Of a DNA stretch of 64,000 bases, positions 27,993 to 35,631 are shown one piece after another. The stretch comes from CAXMST01 sp963793415. GTDB taxonomy: Bacteria > Actinomycetota > Thermoleophilia > Solirubrobacterales > 70-9. A model generated the notes under the pieces. It did no database searches. It had not been told where the DNA came from and saw nothing but the letters and a program-made list of their open reading frames with translations. Location of the stretch: positions 124,001 to 188,000 of the forward strand of contig CAWCAC010000002.1 of NCBI GenBank assembly GCA_963793415.1, written 5' to 3'. Position numbers and translations under genes: made by a program. The stretch's first letter is position 1; each line of letters begins with the position of its first letter.

Positions 27993-28022
27993 AACCTATC
28001 GAAGCCGCGGCGCTGCCGTCAG
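27993..28022 (-). promoter_or_regulatory. Candidate promoter of the EF-G-like gene
   Basis: On the minus strand CTGACG (28022-28017) and TAGGTT (27998-27993) are 18 nt apart, and the -10 ends 6 nt before the ATG at 27986. This implies a leaderless mRNA. Confidence 0.5.
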
Positions 28023-28059
28023 GCCGCCGGCGCCGGCCGGGCTGGGCCGGTGGGCGGGC

Positions 28060-29676
28060 TCAGCCGAGGTCGCGCTTGACGATCTTGCCGGTCGCGTTGC
28101 GCGGCAGCGCGTCGATGAAGTTGACGTCGCGGGGCACCTTGTAGCGGGCGAGGTTCTGCTTGACGTAGGCGCGGATCTCCTCGGCGCCGGGATCGGTTCC
28201 CTCCGCCGCGACGATGTAGGCGGCGAGGCGCCTGCCGAAGTCCTCGTCGTCGACGCCGACGACCGCCACCTCGGCGACGTCGTCGCGGGCCATCAGCAGC
28301 TCCTCGACCTCCTGGGGGAAGACGTTCTCTCCCCCGGAGACGATCATGTCGTCGTCGCGGCCGTCGATGAAGAGGCGGCCGGCGGCGTCGAAGTGACCGA
28401 CGTCCCCGGAGGACATGACGCCGTCGACGACCTCCTTCGTGCGGCCGTCGGTGTAGCCGCCGAACTCGATCCCGTTCGAGACGAAGATGCGGCCGACTTC
28501 GCCTTGGGGGACCTCGCGGCCGTCGTCGTCGAGCAGCCGCACCGTCGTCCCGAGCGTGATCTTGCCGACGGTGGTCGGAGCGGCGCGGTGGTCGGCCGGG
28601 GTCGAGATCGAGGCGTAGGCGACCTCAGTCGAGCCGTAGAGAACGTAGAGCACGTCGCCGAACAGCTCCAGGGTCTTGGTCGCCGTCGGCCCCGGCAGCT
28701 GCGAGCCGCCGCAGAAGATGATCCCGAGCGAGGAGGTGTCACGGCTGCGGACGGCGTCGTCGCCGAGCTCGTAGGCGCGCTGCAGCATCGCCGGCACGAC
28801 GACCGTCGTCTCGACCCGCTCGGCGGCGAGCGTGTCGAGCCAGTCCTCGGCGTCGAAGCGGCGCCGGGTGACAACCCGGCAGCCGAGCGAGATCATCAGC
28901 ACCAGGGTCGCGAAACCAAGCGAGTGAAAGAACGGCGGCGCGATGTAGGCGACCTGGCCGGTCCGGAAAGGGACCCGGTCGAAGATCGCGCCGAGCGTGA
29001 CGAGCGTGCCGGACTCCTGCCGCGGCGCCCCCTTCGGCGTCCCGGTCGTGCCGCTGGTCAGCATCACGATCGTCGGCTTCTCGTCCGGCATCGGCAGCGG
29101 CTCGGTGCTGTTGGCGGCGATCAGCTCCTCGAGCGTCGCCTCCGCCCCGCCCGGGGAGCCGTCGTCGCTCCAAGCGCGGAAGTGATGGGAGGCGGAGTCC
29201 GGCGCGCGGCCGTCGTACTCCTCGTCGAAGACGAGCGCCTTGACCCGCTCGCGCTCGCAGACGTCGGTGATCTGAGGGCCGGCGAACTCAGTGTTCATGT
29301 AGACGACCCGCAGGCCGAGCTTGCCGGCGGCAAAGGACGCGTCGAGGAAGCCGCGGTGGTTGCGGCAGAGGATCGCGACGCCGTCGCCGGCCTCGAGCCC
29401 GGCTCCCCGCCAGCCCCGCGCCAGCGCGTTCGAGCGGCGGTCGAGATCGGCGAAGCTGAGCGTGCCGAGCTCGTCGGTGAAACCGGGTCGTTCGCCCCAG
29501 CGGATCGCGGCGGCGGTGCAGGCGCCGCCAAAGGGCCCGCGGCGGACGATCTCGTTGCCCATCCGCGCGAGGCGGTCGGGACGCTGAGGGTGGAGCAGGC
29601 CGGCGCGGCCGAGAGCGGCAAGCGACTGGGCGTTGGTGACGGCACCGTCGGCGATGCCCCGGAGGAACGACTGCAT
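28060..29676 (-). CDS. Acyl-CoA synthetase (AMP-forming, FadD-like)
   Basis: Adenylate-forming ligase of 538 residues that would activate a fatty or aromatic acid to its CoA ester. The P-loop-like motif is MLTSGTTGTPKGAP near residues 206-219. A5 is YGSTEVAYAS, and the hinge and A8 are in FIDGRDDDMIVSGGENVFP. The catalytic Lys is in RNATGKIVKRDLG at the C-terminus. The family is clear and the chain length of substrate is not. It ends 74 nt upstream of the EF-G-like start region on the same strand. With the SCP2 protein, the CoA transferase and the SDR it makes this a lipid-CoA neighbourhood. Confidence 0.92.
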   Translation of the reverse strand: MQSFLRGIADGAVTNAQSLAALGRAGLLHPQRPDRLARMGNEIVRRGPFGGACTAAAIRWGERPGFTDELGTLSFADLDRRSNALARGWRGAGLEAGDGVAILCRNHRGFLDASFAAGKLGLRVVYMNTEFAGPQITDVCERERVKALVFDEEYDGRAPDSASHHFRAWSDDGSPGGAEATLEELIAANSTEPLPMPDEKPTIVMLTSGTTGTPKGAPRQESGTLVTLGAIFDRVPFRTGQVAYIAPPFFHSLGFATLVLMISLGCRVVTRRRFDAEDWLDTLAAERVETTVVVPAMLQRAYELGDDAVRSRDTSSLGIIFCGGSQLPGPTATKTLELFGDVLYVLYGSTEVAYASISTPADHRAAPTTVGKITLGTTVRLLDDDGREVPQGEVGRIFVSNGIEFGGYTDGRTKEVVDGVMSSGDVGHFDAAGRLFIDGRDDDMIVSGGENVFPQEVEELLMARDDVAEVAVVGVDDEDFGRRLAAYIVAAEGTDPGAEEIRAYVKQNLARYKVPRDVNFIDALPRNATGKIVKRDLG

Positions 29677-29747
29677 GCGGCGATCATTTCAGCCGCAGGG
29701 GAGCCGGCGCGGCTCCGTCTGCAGGCGGAGAAAGGATCCGGCTCGAC

Positions 29748-29825
29748 GTGAAGCTGGAAGCGCCACAATCCATCCTCGAGGCGATCGAGCACCTCAACCG
29801 CACCGGCACCCGCCCCGACTCTTGA
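29748..29825 (+). CDS. Possible leader peptide upstream of the SCP2 gene
   Basis: A 25-codon ORF (MKLEAPQSILEAIEHLNRTG and five more residues) begins with GTG, has AAAGGA upstream and an AAGGAT hexamer 10 nt before it. Its TGA overlaps the TTG start of the SCP2 gene in a TTGA. It may couple translation to that weak start. Alternatively it is the true N-terminus joined by a frameshift. No homology is recognised. Confidence 0.35.
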   Translation: MKLEAPQSILEAIEHLNRTGTRPDS

Positions 29826-30259
29826 CCACGATCGACTTCCACACCGCGGCCCCGGCCGAGATCTACGACGCCGTCGCCGAGATGGACGGCGACGACTTCG
29901 AGGAGCTGATGCAGGACCCCGAGTCGCGCGAGCGCGTGATCGAGGCGATGATCGAGCACATGGTCGGCCTCTTCCGGCCGGAGAAGGCGAAGGGCGTCGA
30001 CGCCGTCATCCACATCAAGCTCTGGGACAAGCCCGGGGGCGGCTACGAGCACTTCGAGATGGTGATCGCAGACGGCGAGTGCAAGCTCGCCAAGCGCCCC
30101 CGCAACGAGCCCGACCTGACCCTGAAGGTGCGGCCGACCGACCTTCGCAAGCTCGTCACCGGGGAGACCGGCGCCCGGCGCCTCGCCCTCAAGGGCCGCC
30201 TGCGCGCGATCGGCGACATCGGCCTCGGGATGAAGATGCCGGACCTGTTCAGCTTCTAG
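29822..30259 (+). CDS. SCP2 sterol-binding-domain protein
   Basis: Protein of 145 residues that fits the SCP2 lipid-binding fold: IYDAVAEMDGDDFEEL, an amphipathic stretch, then VDAVIHIKLWDKPGGGYEHF and ALKGRLRAIGDIGLGMKMPD, the last being the usual C-terminal SCP2 segment. SCP2 domains bind sterols or acyl chains and often serve as carriers. The start is taken as TTG at 29822, since it overlaps the upstream short ORF; the longer open frame upstream contains no family residues. The neighbouring acyl-CoA ligase on the opposite strand suggests a shared lipid role, which is inference. Confidence 0.8.
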   Translation: MTTIDFHTAAPAEIYDAVAEMDGDDFEELMQDPESRERVIEAMIEHMVGLFRPEKAKGVDAVIHIKLWDKPGGGYEHFEMVIADGECKLAKRPRNEPDLTLKVRPTDLRKLVTGETGARRLALKGRLRAIGDIGLGMKMPDLFSF

Positions 30260-30289
30260 GCACCGCCGCGACAACGCCAGCGCACGCGC

Positions 30290-30335
30290 CGAACGTCCCT
30301 CACACCTATCTATAGGGGCAGTTGAGGGACGTTCG
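30290..30335. repeat. Foldable repeat element A, between convergent genes
   Basis: Perfect 13-bp arms CGAACGTCCCTCA (30290-30302) and TGAGGGACGTTCG (30323-30335) enclose a 20-nt loop, CACCTATCTATAGGGGCAGT. Element B at 61471-61518 has the same arms and 15 of 20 loop bases the same. Element A lies almost centred between two convergent stops (31 and 30 nt away). It may act as a bidirectional terminator or be a dispersed REP-like element. It lacks a T-tract. Confidence 0.85.
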
Positions 30336-30364
30336 ACCTCGGGAGTGAGGGCCGAGACGCGACG

Positions 30365-31333
30365 TCAGTCGAGTTCGAAGACGATCTTGCCGACCATCTC
30401 GCCGGCGGCCATCGCCGCGAAGCCCTCGCGGGCGTCCGCTATCGGCAGGACGCGGTCGATCTCGGGCTCGATGTCACGCTCGCCGCAGAACCGCATCAGC
30501 TGCAGGAGCTCGTCGCGGCTGCCCATCGTCGAGCCGATGATCTGGAGCTGCAGGAAGAAGACACGCGGCAGCTCGGCCGGCGGGTTCGGGCCGCTGGTCG
30601 CACCGGTGACGATCACCTTGCCGCCGGGCTTGACGGCCCGGAGCGAGTGCGCCCAGGTCGCCTCGCCGACGGACTCGATCACGGCGTCGACGCGCTCCGG
30701 CAGTCGCGCGCCGGACTCGAATGCCGCGGCGGCGCCGAGGCCGAGCGCTCGCTCGCGCTTGTTCTCGCTGCGGCCGGTGACCCAGACCCGGAGGCCGGCG
30801 GCGGCGCCGAGCATGATCGCGGCGCTGGCGATGCCGCCGGTCGAGCCCTGGACGAGGACGGTCTGACCCGGGGCGAGGTCGCCGGTCACGAACAGCATCC
30901 GGTAGGCGGTCAGCCAGGCCGTCGGCATGCAGGCTGCCTGGGCGAAGCTCATCCCCTCGGGCTTCGGGATCAGGTTGCGCCGCGGCACCGCGACGCGCTC
31001 GGCGAAGGTGCCCTGAAAGCGCTCGGAGAGCAGCGAGCGGCCGGGGTCGAGCGTCTCGTCGCCGCGCCAGTCGTCGCTCGAGATCACCGCGTGGACGACG
31101 ACCTCGTTGCCGTCGGTGTCGATCCCGGCCGCGTCGCAGCCAAGGATCATCGGCAGCCGCTCCTCCGGCAGACCGACGCCGCGCAGCGACCAGAGGTCGT
31201 GGTGGTTGAGCGAGGCGGCCCGGACCGAGACCGTGGTCCAGCCGTCGGGCACCTCCGGCTCGGGGCGCTCCCCGATCTCGAGGGCGTTCAGGGGCTCCGA
31301 CGGATCGGCTGACTTCGCGTACACGGCAAACAC
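30365..31333 (-). CDS. Zinc-type alcohol dehydrogenase / quinone reductase family protein (MDR)
   Basis: Medium-chain reductase of 322 residues. It has an N-terminal GroES-like domain (SLNHHDLWSLRGV, LGCDAAGI) and a Rossmann domain with VLVQGSTGGIASAAI near residues 158-172 and VTGRSENKRERAL. The Cys/His set of the structural zinc site is missing, so it resembles quinone or enoyl reductases rather than classical zinc alcohol dehydrogenases. The likely cofactor is NADPH. The GTG start is supported by TAGACT 7 nt upstream. It is divergent from the Ddn-like gene and convergent with the SCP2 gene. Confidence 0.87.
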   Translation of the reverse strand: MFAVYAKSADPSEPLNALEIGERPEPEVPDGWTTVSVRAASLNHHDLWSLRGVGLPEERLPMILGCDAAGIDTDGNEVVVHAVISSDDWRGDETLDPGRSLLSERFQGTFAERVAVPRRNLIPKPEGMSFAQAACMPTAWLTAYRMLFVTGDLAPGQTVLVQGSTGGIASAAIMLGAAAGLRVWVTGRSENKRERALGLGAAAAFESGARLPERVDAVIESVGEATWAHSLRAVKPGGKVIVTGATSGPNPPAELPRVFFLQLQIIGSTMGSRDELLQLMRFCGERDIEPEIDRVLPIADAREGFAAMAAGEMVGKIVFELD

Positions 31334-31340
31334 GCGGCGC

Positions 31341-31346
31341 AGTCTA
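31341..31346 (-). promoter_or_regulatory. Candidate -10 box of the MDR gene (TAGACT)
   Basis: TAGACT on the minus strand ends 7 nt before the GTG at 31333, which settles that start. The divergent Ddn-like gene begins only 34 nt away, so promoter elements must overlap; TAGGAA at 31344-31349 on the plus strand may serve that gene. Confidence 0.45.
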
Positions 31347-31366
31347 GGAACTGGGATGCTGCGCCG

Positions 31367-31825
31367 ATGGCAATGAAGCCGCCACCGTCCTCGTCCCCGT
31401 TCTGGAAGGTCTTCGGGGCGTTCACCAAGGTCAACACGTTCCTCTTCCAGAAGAGCGGCGGTCGGCTCGGCGCGAAGATCCCGTTCGTCGGCTCGCCGAT
31501 CATCCTCGTCCACCACGTCGGCGCCAAGAGCGGAACCCATCGGGTCGCGCCGCTGATCGGGCTCGCCGACGGCGGCCGCTGGGTGATCGTCGCCTCGAAG
31601 GGCGGCACCGACAGGAACCCGGCCTGGTTCTACAACCTGAAGGCGAATCCCGGGACCGAGATCGAGGTCGGCCGCGACAAGGTCGCAGTCAACGCCCGGA
31701 TCGTCGACGAGGAGGAGCGGGCCGAGCTCTGGCCGAAGCTGGTCGAGATCTACCCGCCCTACGAGGACTACCAGCAGTTCGCCGGCGCCCGGCGGATTCC
31801 GGTGATCTCACTCGACCCGAGCTGA
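31367..31825 (+). CDS. Deazaflavin (F420)-dependent nitroreductase family protein
   Basis: Protein of 152 residues of the Ddn family, split-barrel flavin/deazaflavin reductases typical of actinobacteria. Matching features are the N-terminal FWKVFGAFTKVNTFLFQKSG, then ILVHHVGAKSGTHRVAPLIG, and the highly typical VIVASKGGTDRNPAWFYNLK (about residues 65-85), which lines the F420 pocket. It probably reduces quinones or nitro-compounds with F420H2. The presence of this gene implies the host makes F420. ATG at 31367 gives the family-standard N-terminus. Confidence 0.92.
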   Translation: MAMKPPPSSSPFWKVFGAFTKVNTFLFQKSGGRLGAKIPFVGSPIILVHHVGAKSGTHRVAPLIGLADGGRWVIVASKGGTDRNPAWFYNLKANPGTEIEVGRDKVAVNARIVDEEERAELWPKLVEIYPPYEDYQQFAGARRIPVISLDPS

Positions 31826-31830
31826 TCAGC

Positions 31831-31849
31831 GCGGCCGTTACACGGCCGC
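31831..31849. terminator. Hairpin between convergent genes
   Basis: GCGGCCGT (31831-31838) and ACGGCCGC (31842-31849) pair perfectly around the 3-nt loop TAC. It lies between the Ddn-like stop and the convergent CoA-transferase stop. Confidence 0.6.
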
Positions 31850-31865
31850 CGCGCCGGGACGGTGC

Positions 31866-32999
31866 TCAGCCGACGGCGCCGGATTCGCGCAGCCCCGCGA
31901 TCTCCTCGGGCGAGTAGCCCCAGGCGGCGAGCGCCTCGTCGGTGTCGGCGGCGGGCTCCGACGGCGCCGCCGGCAGGCCCGGGGGCGTGCGGCTGAAGCG
32001 GGGAGCCGGTGCCGGCTGCCGCTGCCCGCCGATCTCGACGAACGTCCCGCGCGCCTCGTTGTGCGGGTGGCTTGGCGCGTCGTCCATTCCGTAGACACCG
32101 GTCGCGCAGGCCTCGGCCGGCTCGAGGATCGCGATCCACTCCTCGCGCGTCTTCGTCAAAAAGACCGCCGCGAACCGCTGCTTGAGCTCGGGCCAGCGCG
32201 CCTGGTCCATCTGCGGGAACTCCTCGGGGTCGAGCTCCATCAGCCGCAGCAGCTCCGCGTAGAACTGGGGCTCGAGCGAGCCGATCGCCACGTAGCCCCC
32301 GTCCTTGCACTCGTAGGTGTCGTAGAAGTGGGCGCCGGAGTCGAGCAGGTTCTTGCCGGGCTCCCCCCACATGCCGATGTCCTTGAGCGCGTGGATCATC
32401 GTCATCAGCAGCGCCGACCCCTCGACCATCGCCGCGTCGACGACCTGGCCCTTGCCGGACGAGCGTGCCTCGAGGATCCCGCAGACGACGCCGAAGGCGA
32501 GCATCATCGCGCCGCCGCCGTAGTCGCCGACCATGTTGATCGGGGCGAGCGGCTTCTCGCCGGTGCGCTGGAACTGGCCGAGCGCGCCGGCGAGCGAGAT
32601 GTAGTTGATGTCGTGGCCGGCGACCTTCGCCATCGGCCCGTCCTGGCCGTAGCCGGTCATGCGTCCGTAGACGAGCTTCGGGTTGCGGGCACCGACCTCG
32701 TCGGGGCCGACGCCGAGCTTCTCCATGACGCCGGGCCGGAAGCCCTCGATCAGGGCGTCGGCCGACTCACACAGGCGCAGGAGCATCTCCCGGGCCTCGG
32801 GGTTCTTGAGATCGCAACCGACCGAGGGGCGGCCGCGGTGCACGTAGTTCCAGGAGCCGGCGCCGAGCCCGCCGCTTCCCGCCCGCTCGAGGCGGACGAC
32901 ATCGGCGCCCATGTCGGCGAGCATCATCGTCGCGAACGGCCCGGGGCCGATGCTCGCGACCTCGACCACCTTCACTCCACTCAACGGTCCGTCAGGCAT
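31866..32999 (-). CDS. CaiB/BaiF family CoA transferase (alpha-methylacyl-CoA racemase-like)
   Basis: Protein of 377 residues of the class III CoA-transferase family. It starts PLSGVKVVEVASIGPGPFATMMLADMG-like, the standard CaiB opening, and has VGCDLKNPEAREML. The catalytic Asp region lies near VGDYGGGAMMLAFG. The HDINYISLAGAL stretch with His-Asp is characteristic of alpha-methylacyl-CoA racemases (AMACR/MCR). It probably epimerises 2-methylacyl-CoA in branched lipid or sterol side-chain breakdown, consistent with the SCP2 protein and acyl-CoA ligase close by. Start supported by TAGGCT 6 nt upstream. Confidence 0.9.
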   Translation of the reverse strand: MPDGPLSGVKVVEVASIGPGPFATMMLADMGADVVRLERAGSGGLGAGSWNYVHRGRPSVGCDLKNPEAREMLLRLCESADALIEGFRPGVMEKLGVGPDEVGARNPKLVYGRMTGYGQDGPMAKVAGHDINYISLAGALGQFQRTGEKPLAPINMVGDYGGGAMMLAFGVVCGILEARSSGKGQVVDAAMVEGSALLMTMIHALKDIGMWGEPGKNLLDSGAHFYDTYECKDGGYVAIGSLEPQFYAELLRLMELDPEEFPQMDQARWPELKQRFAAVFLTKTREEWIAILEPAEACATGVYGMDDAPSHPHNEARGTFVEIGGQRQPAPAPRFSRTPPGLPAAPSEPAADTDEALAAWGYSPEEIAGLRESGAVG

Positions 33000-33005
33000 G
33001 GCCGG

Positions 33006-33011
33006 AGCCTA
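33006..33011 (-). promoter_or_regulatory. Candidate -10 box of the CoA-transferase gene (TAGGCT)
   Basis: TAGGCT on the minus strand ends 6 nt before the ATG at 32999. No -35 is obvious. Confidence 0.4.
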
Positions 33012-33029
33012 TGCGGTGGAGCCGTGTGC

Positions 33030-33058
33030 TTGACGCGCACCCGGCCGGAGCCGATACT
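33030..33058 (+). promoter_or_regulatory. Candidate promoter of the YjbR-like gene
   Basis: TTGACG (33030-33035) and GATACT (33053-33058) are 17 nt apart, and the -10 ends 6 nt before the GTG at 33065. This is one of the best sigma-70-type matches in the window and fixes a leaderless start. Confidence 0.6.
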
Positions 33059-33064
33059 CGCCCC

Positions 33065-33439
33065 GTGGCCCACCCGATTGTCAGCACCCCGCGGCTCGAG
33101 GCGGCGATGGGGCGGATCCGGCCGATCGCGCTGGCGCTGCCCGGCGTCGTCGAGCGCCCTTCGCACGGCTCGCCGACCTTCTTCACCGCCGAGGGCCGCA
33201 AGGGCCGCACCTTCGCCTCGGTCCACGACGAGCGCGAGTGGTTCGAGGGGCGGCTCTGCCTCTGGGCGGCCTCGGAGGAGGCCGAGCGCGAAGCGCTGAT
33301 CGAGGACGCGCCCGGCCGCTTCTTCATCCCGCCCTACGTCGGCCACCGCGGCTGGCTCGGCCTGCGCCTCGACCTCGATCCGGTCGACTGGGACGAGGTC
33401 GCGGGCGTGATCGAGGACGCCCACGCGCTGCTCGCCTGA
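33065..33439 (+). CDS. YjbR/MmcQ-like protein
   Basis: Protein of 124 residues with the CyaY-like fold pattern of the YjbR family: an early IALALPGVVERPSHGSPTFF stretch, then FEGRLCLWAA and the end RFFIPPYVGHRGWLGLRLD with VDWDEVAGVIEDAH. The family is annotated as possibly DNA-binding but its function is not established. GTG at 33065 is chosen because a good promoter places transcription start there; the open frame begins earlier but has no conserved residues. Confidence 0.82.
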   Translation: MAHPIVSTPRLEAAMGRIRPIALALPGVVERPSHGSPTFFTAEGRKGRTFASVHDEREWFEGRLCLWAASEEAEREALIEDAPGRFFIPPYVGHRGWLGLRLDLDPVDWDEVAGVIEDAHALLA

Positions 33440-33558
33440 CGCCGCCGTGAGCCGCGGACCCGGCCGCGCCGGCTTCTTCCGGCCCTCGTCACACGTCCCC
33501 GCAACCCCGGCCACATTCATGACTTGATCCGCGCGCCGGCGGGTCCGAGGCTGGGCCG

Positions 33559-34479
33559 GTGACAACTCCGCCGCGATCTACCGACCGTATAGGTACCCAG
33601 ATCGCCGTAAAGCGGGCAAGTGAGAGAGCGGGCGCACAGTTCGGCACGCTCGCGCGCCGCCAGCTTCTCGCGGCCGGGATCAGCGATGCCCGGATCCGGA
33701 GTTGGATGCGGAGCGGGCGGCTGCACCGCGTGTACCCCGGCGTCTACGCCTGGGGCCGAGCGGAGCTCGCGCCCGATGGCTGCCTCGCCGCCGCCCTGCT
33801 CTACGCAGGCGAGGGCTCGGCACTGGGCGGGCTCTCGATGCTGTGGTGGCGCGGGTTGCTCGGCCGCCAGCCGCACCGGATCCGCGTCGATGCACCCGGC
33901 GCGGTCGCCTCGATCGCCGGGCTGGAGATCCGCCACCCGCTGGGGATCCGGCGCTCGATGCACCGGGGCCTGCCGATCGTTGCGGCCCCCGACGCGATCA
34001 TCGCCTCTGCCTCGTCCCTCTCACACAACGCGCTGCGGCTGGTGATCGCGCGAGTCGAGTTCCACCGCCTCGCAACCCTCTCTGCGATCGAGCGCGCGGT
34101 GCGGCCGGGGCGGCACGGAGGCGCGGCCGTGCGGGCAGCCCTCGCCGCCCACCTCCCCCAGCTGGCGCGCTGCGAGAACCGTCTCGAGCGCGGGTTCGTC
34201 CTGCTGTGCGAGTCGGGCGAGGTCGAGATCCCCGAGCCGAACGTGCGCATCGGCCGCTACCGGCCGGACATGCTGTGGAAGGACCAGCGGCTGATCGTGG
34301 AACTCGACGGCGCCCGGGCGCACTCGACCGCGGCGCAGAGAGCGAACGACGCACGCCGCCAGGCCTACCTCGAGTCGCTCGGCTTCCGGGTGGAACGCTT
34401 CGAGCCGGATGACGTCTTCGTCACCGGCGCGCGCACGCTGGCCCAGGTGCGAGCGGCGCTCACGGGTGCGCCGGGCTGA
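33559..34479 (+). CDS. DUF559 protein: AbiEi-like winged helix plus Vsr-like endonuclease fold
   Basis: Protein of 306 residues. The N-terminal part (FGTLARRQLLAAGISDARI, then GRLHRVYPGVYAWG) matches the winged-helix domain of AbiEi-type antitoxin-like proteins. The C-terminal part (LIVELDGARAHSTAAQRAND, then RRQAYLESLGFRVERF) matches DUF559, related to Vsr and other PD-(D/E)XK nucleases; Glu and Asp in VELDG could be catalytic. Such proteins are common in actinobacteria, often with toxin-antitoxin or mobile traits, but no function is established. The GTG start at 33559 is uncertain. Foldable element C lies within its first codons, and a short second copy of that region follows the gene. Confidence 0.82.
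   Translation: MTTPPRSTDRIGTQIAVKRASERAGAQFGTLARRQLLAAGISDARIRSWMRSGRLHRVYPGVYAWGRAELAPDGCLAAALLYAGEGSALGGLSMLWWRGLLGRQPHRIRVDAPGAVASIAGLEIRHPLGIRRSMHRGLPIVAAPDAIIASASSLSHNALRLVIARVEFHRLATLSAIERAVRPGRHGGAAVRAALAAHLPQLARCENRLERGFVLLCESGEVEIPEPNVRIGRYRPDMLWKDQRLIVELDGARAHSTAAQRANDARRQAYLESLGFRVERFEPDDVFVTGARTLAQVRAALTGAPG
33573..33605. repeat. Foldable repeat element C, inside the start of the DUF559 gene
   Basis: GCGATCT (33573-33579) pairs with AGATCGC (33599-33605) around a 19-nt loop ACCGACCGTATAGGTACCC. The TATAGG core begins 8 nt into the loop, as in elements A, B and D. The element encodes STDRIGTQIA of the DUF559 protein. Confidence 0.5.
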
Positions 34480-34510
34480 GGCAGGTCCCGCCCCGGCATC
34501 TTCGCCGCGA

Positions 34511-34579
34511 ATCACCGACCGCATGGGTACGCAGATCGCGTCGGAGTTCCCCGACGCGGCCCGGAGCGCCGGCGCGTAG
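34511..34579 (+). pseudogene. Short remnant of a second DUF559 gene start
   Basis: Reading from 34511 gives ITDRMGTQIASEFPDAARSA then G-A-stop, against STDRIGTQIAVKRASERAG at the start of the DUF559 gene. The DNA around 34507-34544 is clearly alike to 33571-33608 (for example ACCGACCG and the GGTAC-CAGATCGC end), with about three in four bases shared. The copy ends in TAG after about 22 codons. It looks like the leftover of a tandem DUF559 copy. Alternatively it is a degenerate copy of element C with only its 3-prime arm intact. Confidence 0.45.
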
Positions 34580-34620
34580 CGCGCGGCTGGCCCGGGGCGA
34601 GGGCTGAACGGACGAACCGC

Positions 34621-35532
34621 CTACAGGCCCCAGCGCCGTCTCAGGAACGCGCCGATGTCCCCTACGGCGGCTCGCGACTCGGGGATGATCCCGGCCTGGA
34701 GCTGGAAGTCGTGCCAGGCGCGGGGGAAGCGCTGCAACTCGACCTCGACGCCCCTGCCCCAGGCGCGGTCGGCGAAGCGCAGCGAGTCGTCGAGCAGGAT
34801 CTCGTCCTCGCCGATCTGGATCAACGTCGGCGGCAGGCCGGCGAGATCCGCGAACAGCGGTGAGACGCGCGGGTCGGTGAGCGGCAGCGAGCCGGCCCAG
34901 GCGCGGTAGGAGTCGTCGAGCCAGTCGCGGCGCAGCAGCGGGTCGGCATGTCGCTTCGACTCGACGCTGGCGCCCGAGAGGCTGAGGTCGGTGACCGGCG
35001 AGAGCAGGACCATCGCGGCCGGCGCCGGCACATCCATGTCGGTCAGCGCCAGCGCCGTCAGGATCGCGATCGCGCCGCCGGCCGAGTCGCCGGCGATCGC
35101 GACCCGGGCCGGATCGTGGCCGCGGGCGAGCATCTCCCGGTAGGCGCTGAAGACGTCGTCGGTGGCGGCGGGCCAGGGGTGCTCGGGCGCGAGCCGGTAG
35201 TCGGGCATGTAGACGTCGGCGCCGGCGGCCTGAGCGAGATAGCCGCCGATCCCGGCGTGGGTGGCGGGGCTGCCGATCACGAAGCCGCCGCCGTGAACCC
35301 AGAGGACGGCGGGCCGCAGGGCGTTGTCTCCGGCTCCGATCCCGAGCCGCCAGGTCGGGACCTCGGTACCGCCGACGCGCTCGCGATCGACCTCGGACGG
35401 GGGCGGCAGGGTCTTCGTCGCCAGCGCCATGAACCGGCGCTGGAATGGGATCGAGAAGGGCGAGCCCAGGAACGGCTTGTAGAAGAGCCGGAGGAAGACC
35501 CGGTAGATGCTCTTGATGACGGTGTTGCCCAC
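34621..35532 (-). CDS. Alpha/beta hydrolase, HSL-type esterase/lipase
   Basis: Esterase of 303 residues of the hormone-sensitive-lipase family. The oxyanion motif is HGGGFVIGSP near residues 79-88. The nucleophile elbow is GDSAGG near 148. The acid is in EDEILLDDS and the catalytic His in AWHDFQ near 271. It probably hydrolyses short- to medium-chain esters in the cytoplasm. The frame is open upstream, but the GTG at 35532 lies 10 nt after a TAGGCT hexamer (35548-35543) and starts VGNTVIKSIYRVFLRLF, a usual amphipathic opening. It is divergent from nuoJ. Confidence 0.88.
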   Translation of the reverse strand: MGNTVIKSIYRVFLRLFYKPFLGSPFSIPFQRRFMALATKTLPPPSEVDRERVGGTEVPTWRLGIGAGDNALRPAVLWVHGGGFVIGSPATHAGIGGYLAQAAGADVYMPDYRLAPEHPWPAATDDVFSAYREMLARGHDPARVAIAGDSAGGAIAILTALALTDMDVPAPAAMVLLSPVTDLSLSGASVESKRHADPLLRRDWLDDSYRAWAGSLPLTDPRVSPLFADLAGLPPTLIQIGEDEILLDDSLRFADRAWGRGVEVELQRFPRAWHDFQLQAGIIPESRAAVGDIGAFLRRRWGL

Positions 35533-35616
35533 GGGCGCAGGAAGCCTAGAGCCCGCCGGGGGATCCGGGCGGACGAATCGGGCGCTTGCGGCGCCGCGGG
35601 CCATGCCCTCGCGGAT

Positions 35617-35622
35617 TAGGAT
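35617..35622 (+). promoter_or_regulatory. Candidate -10 box of nuoJKLMN (TAGGAT)
   Basis: TAGGAT ends 9 nt before the nuoJ ATG, the same hexamer and spacing as at nuoI. Confidence 0.5.
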
Positions 35623-35631
35623 GGCCCGCGA

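Noticed and set aside
27448..29751. Plus-strand frame of 767 codons opposite the EF-G-like and acyl-CoA synthetase genes
   Set aside because: Shadow frame across two clear genes; composition and lack of motifs show it is not coding.
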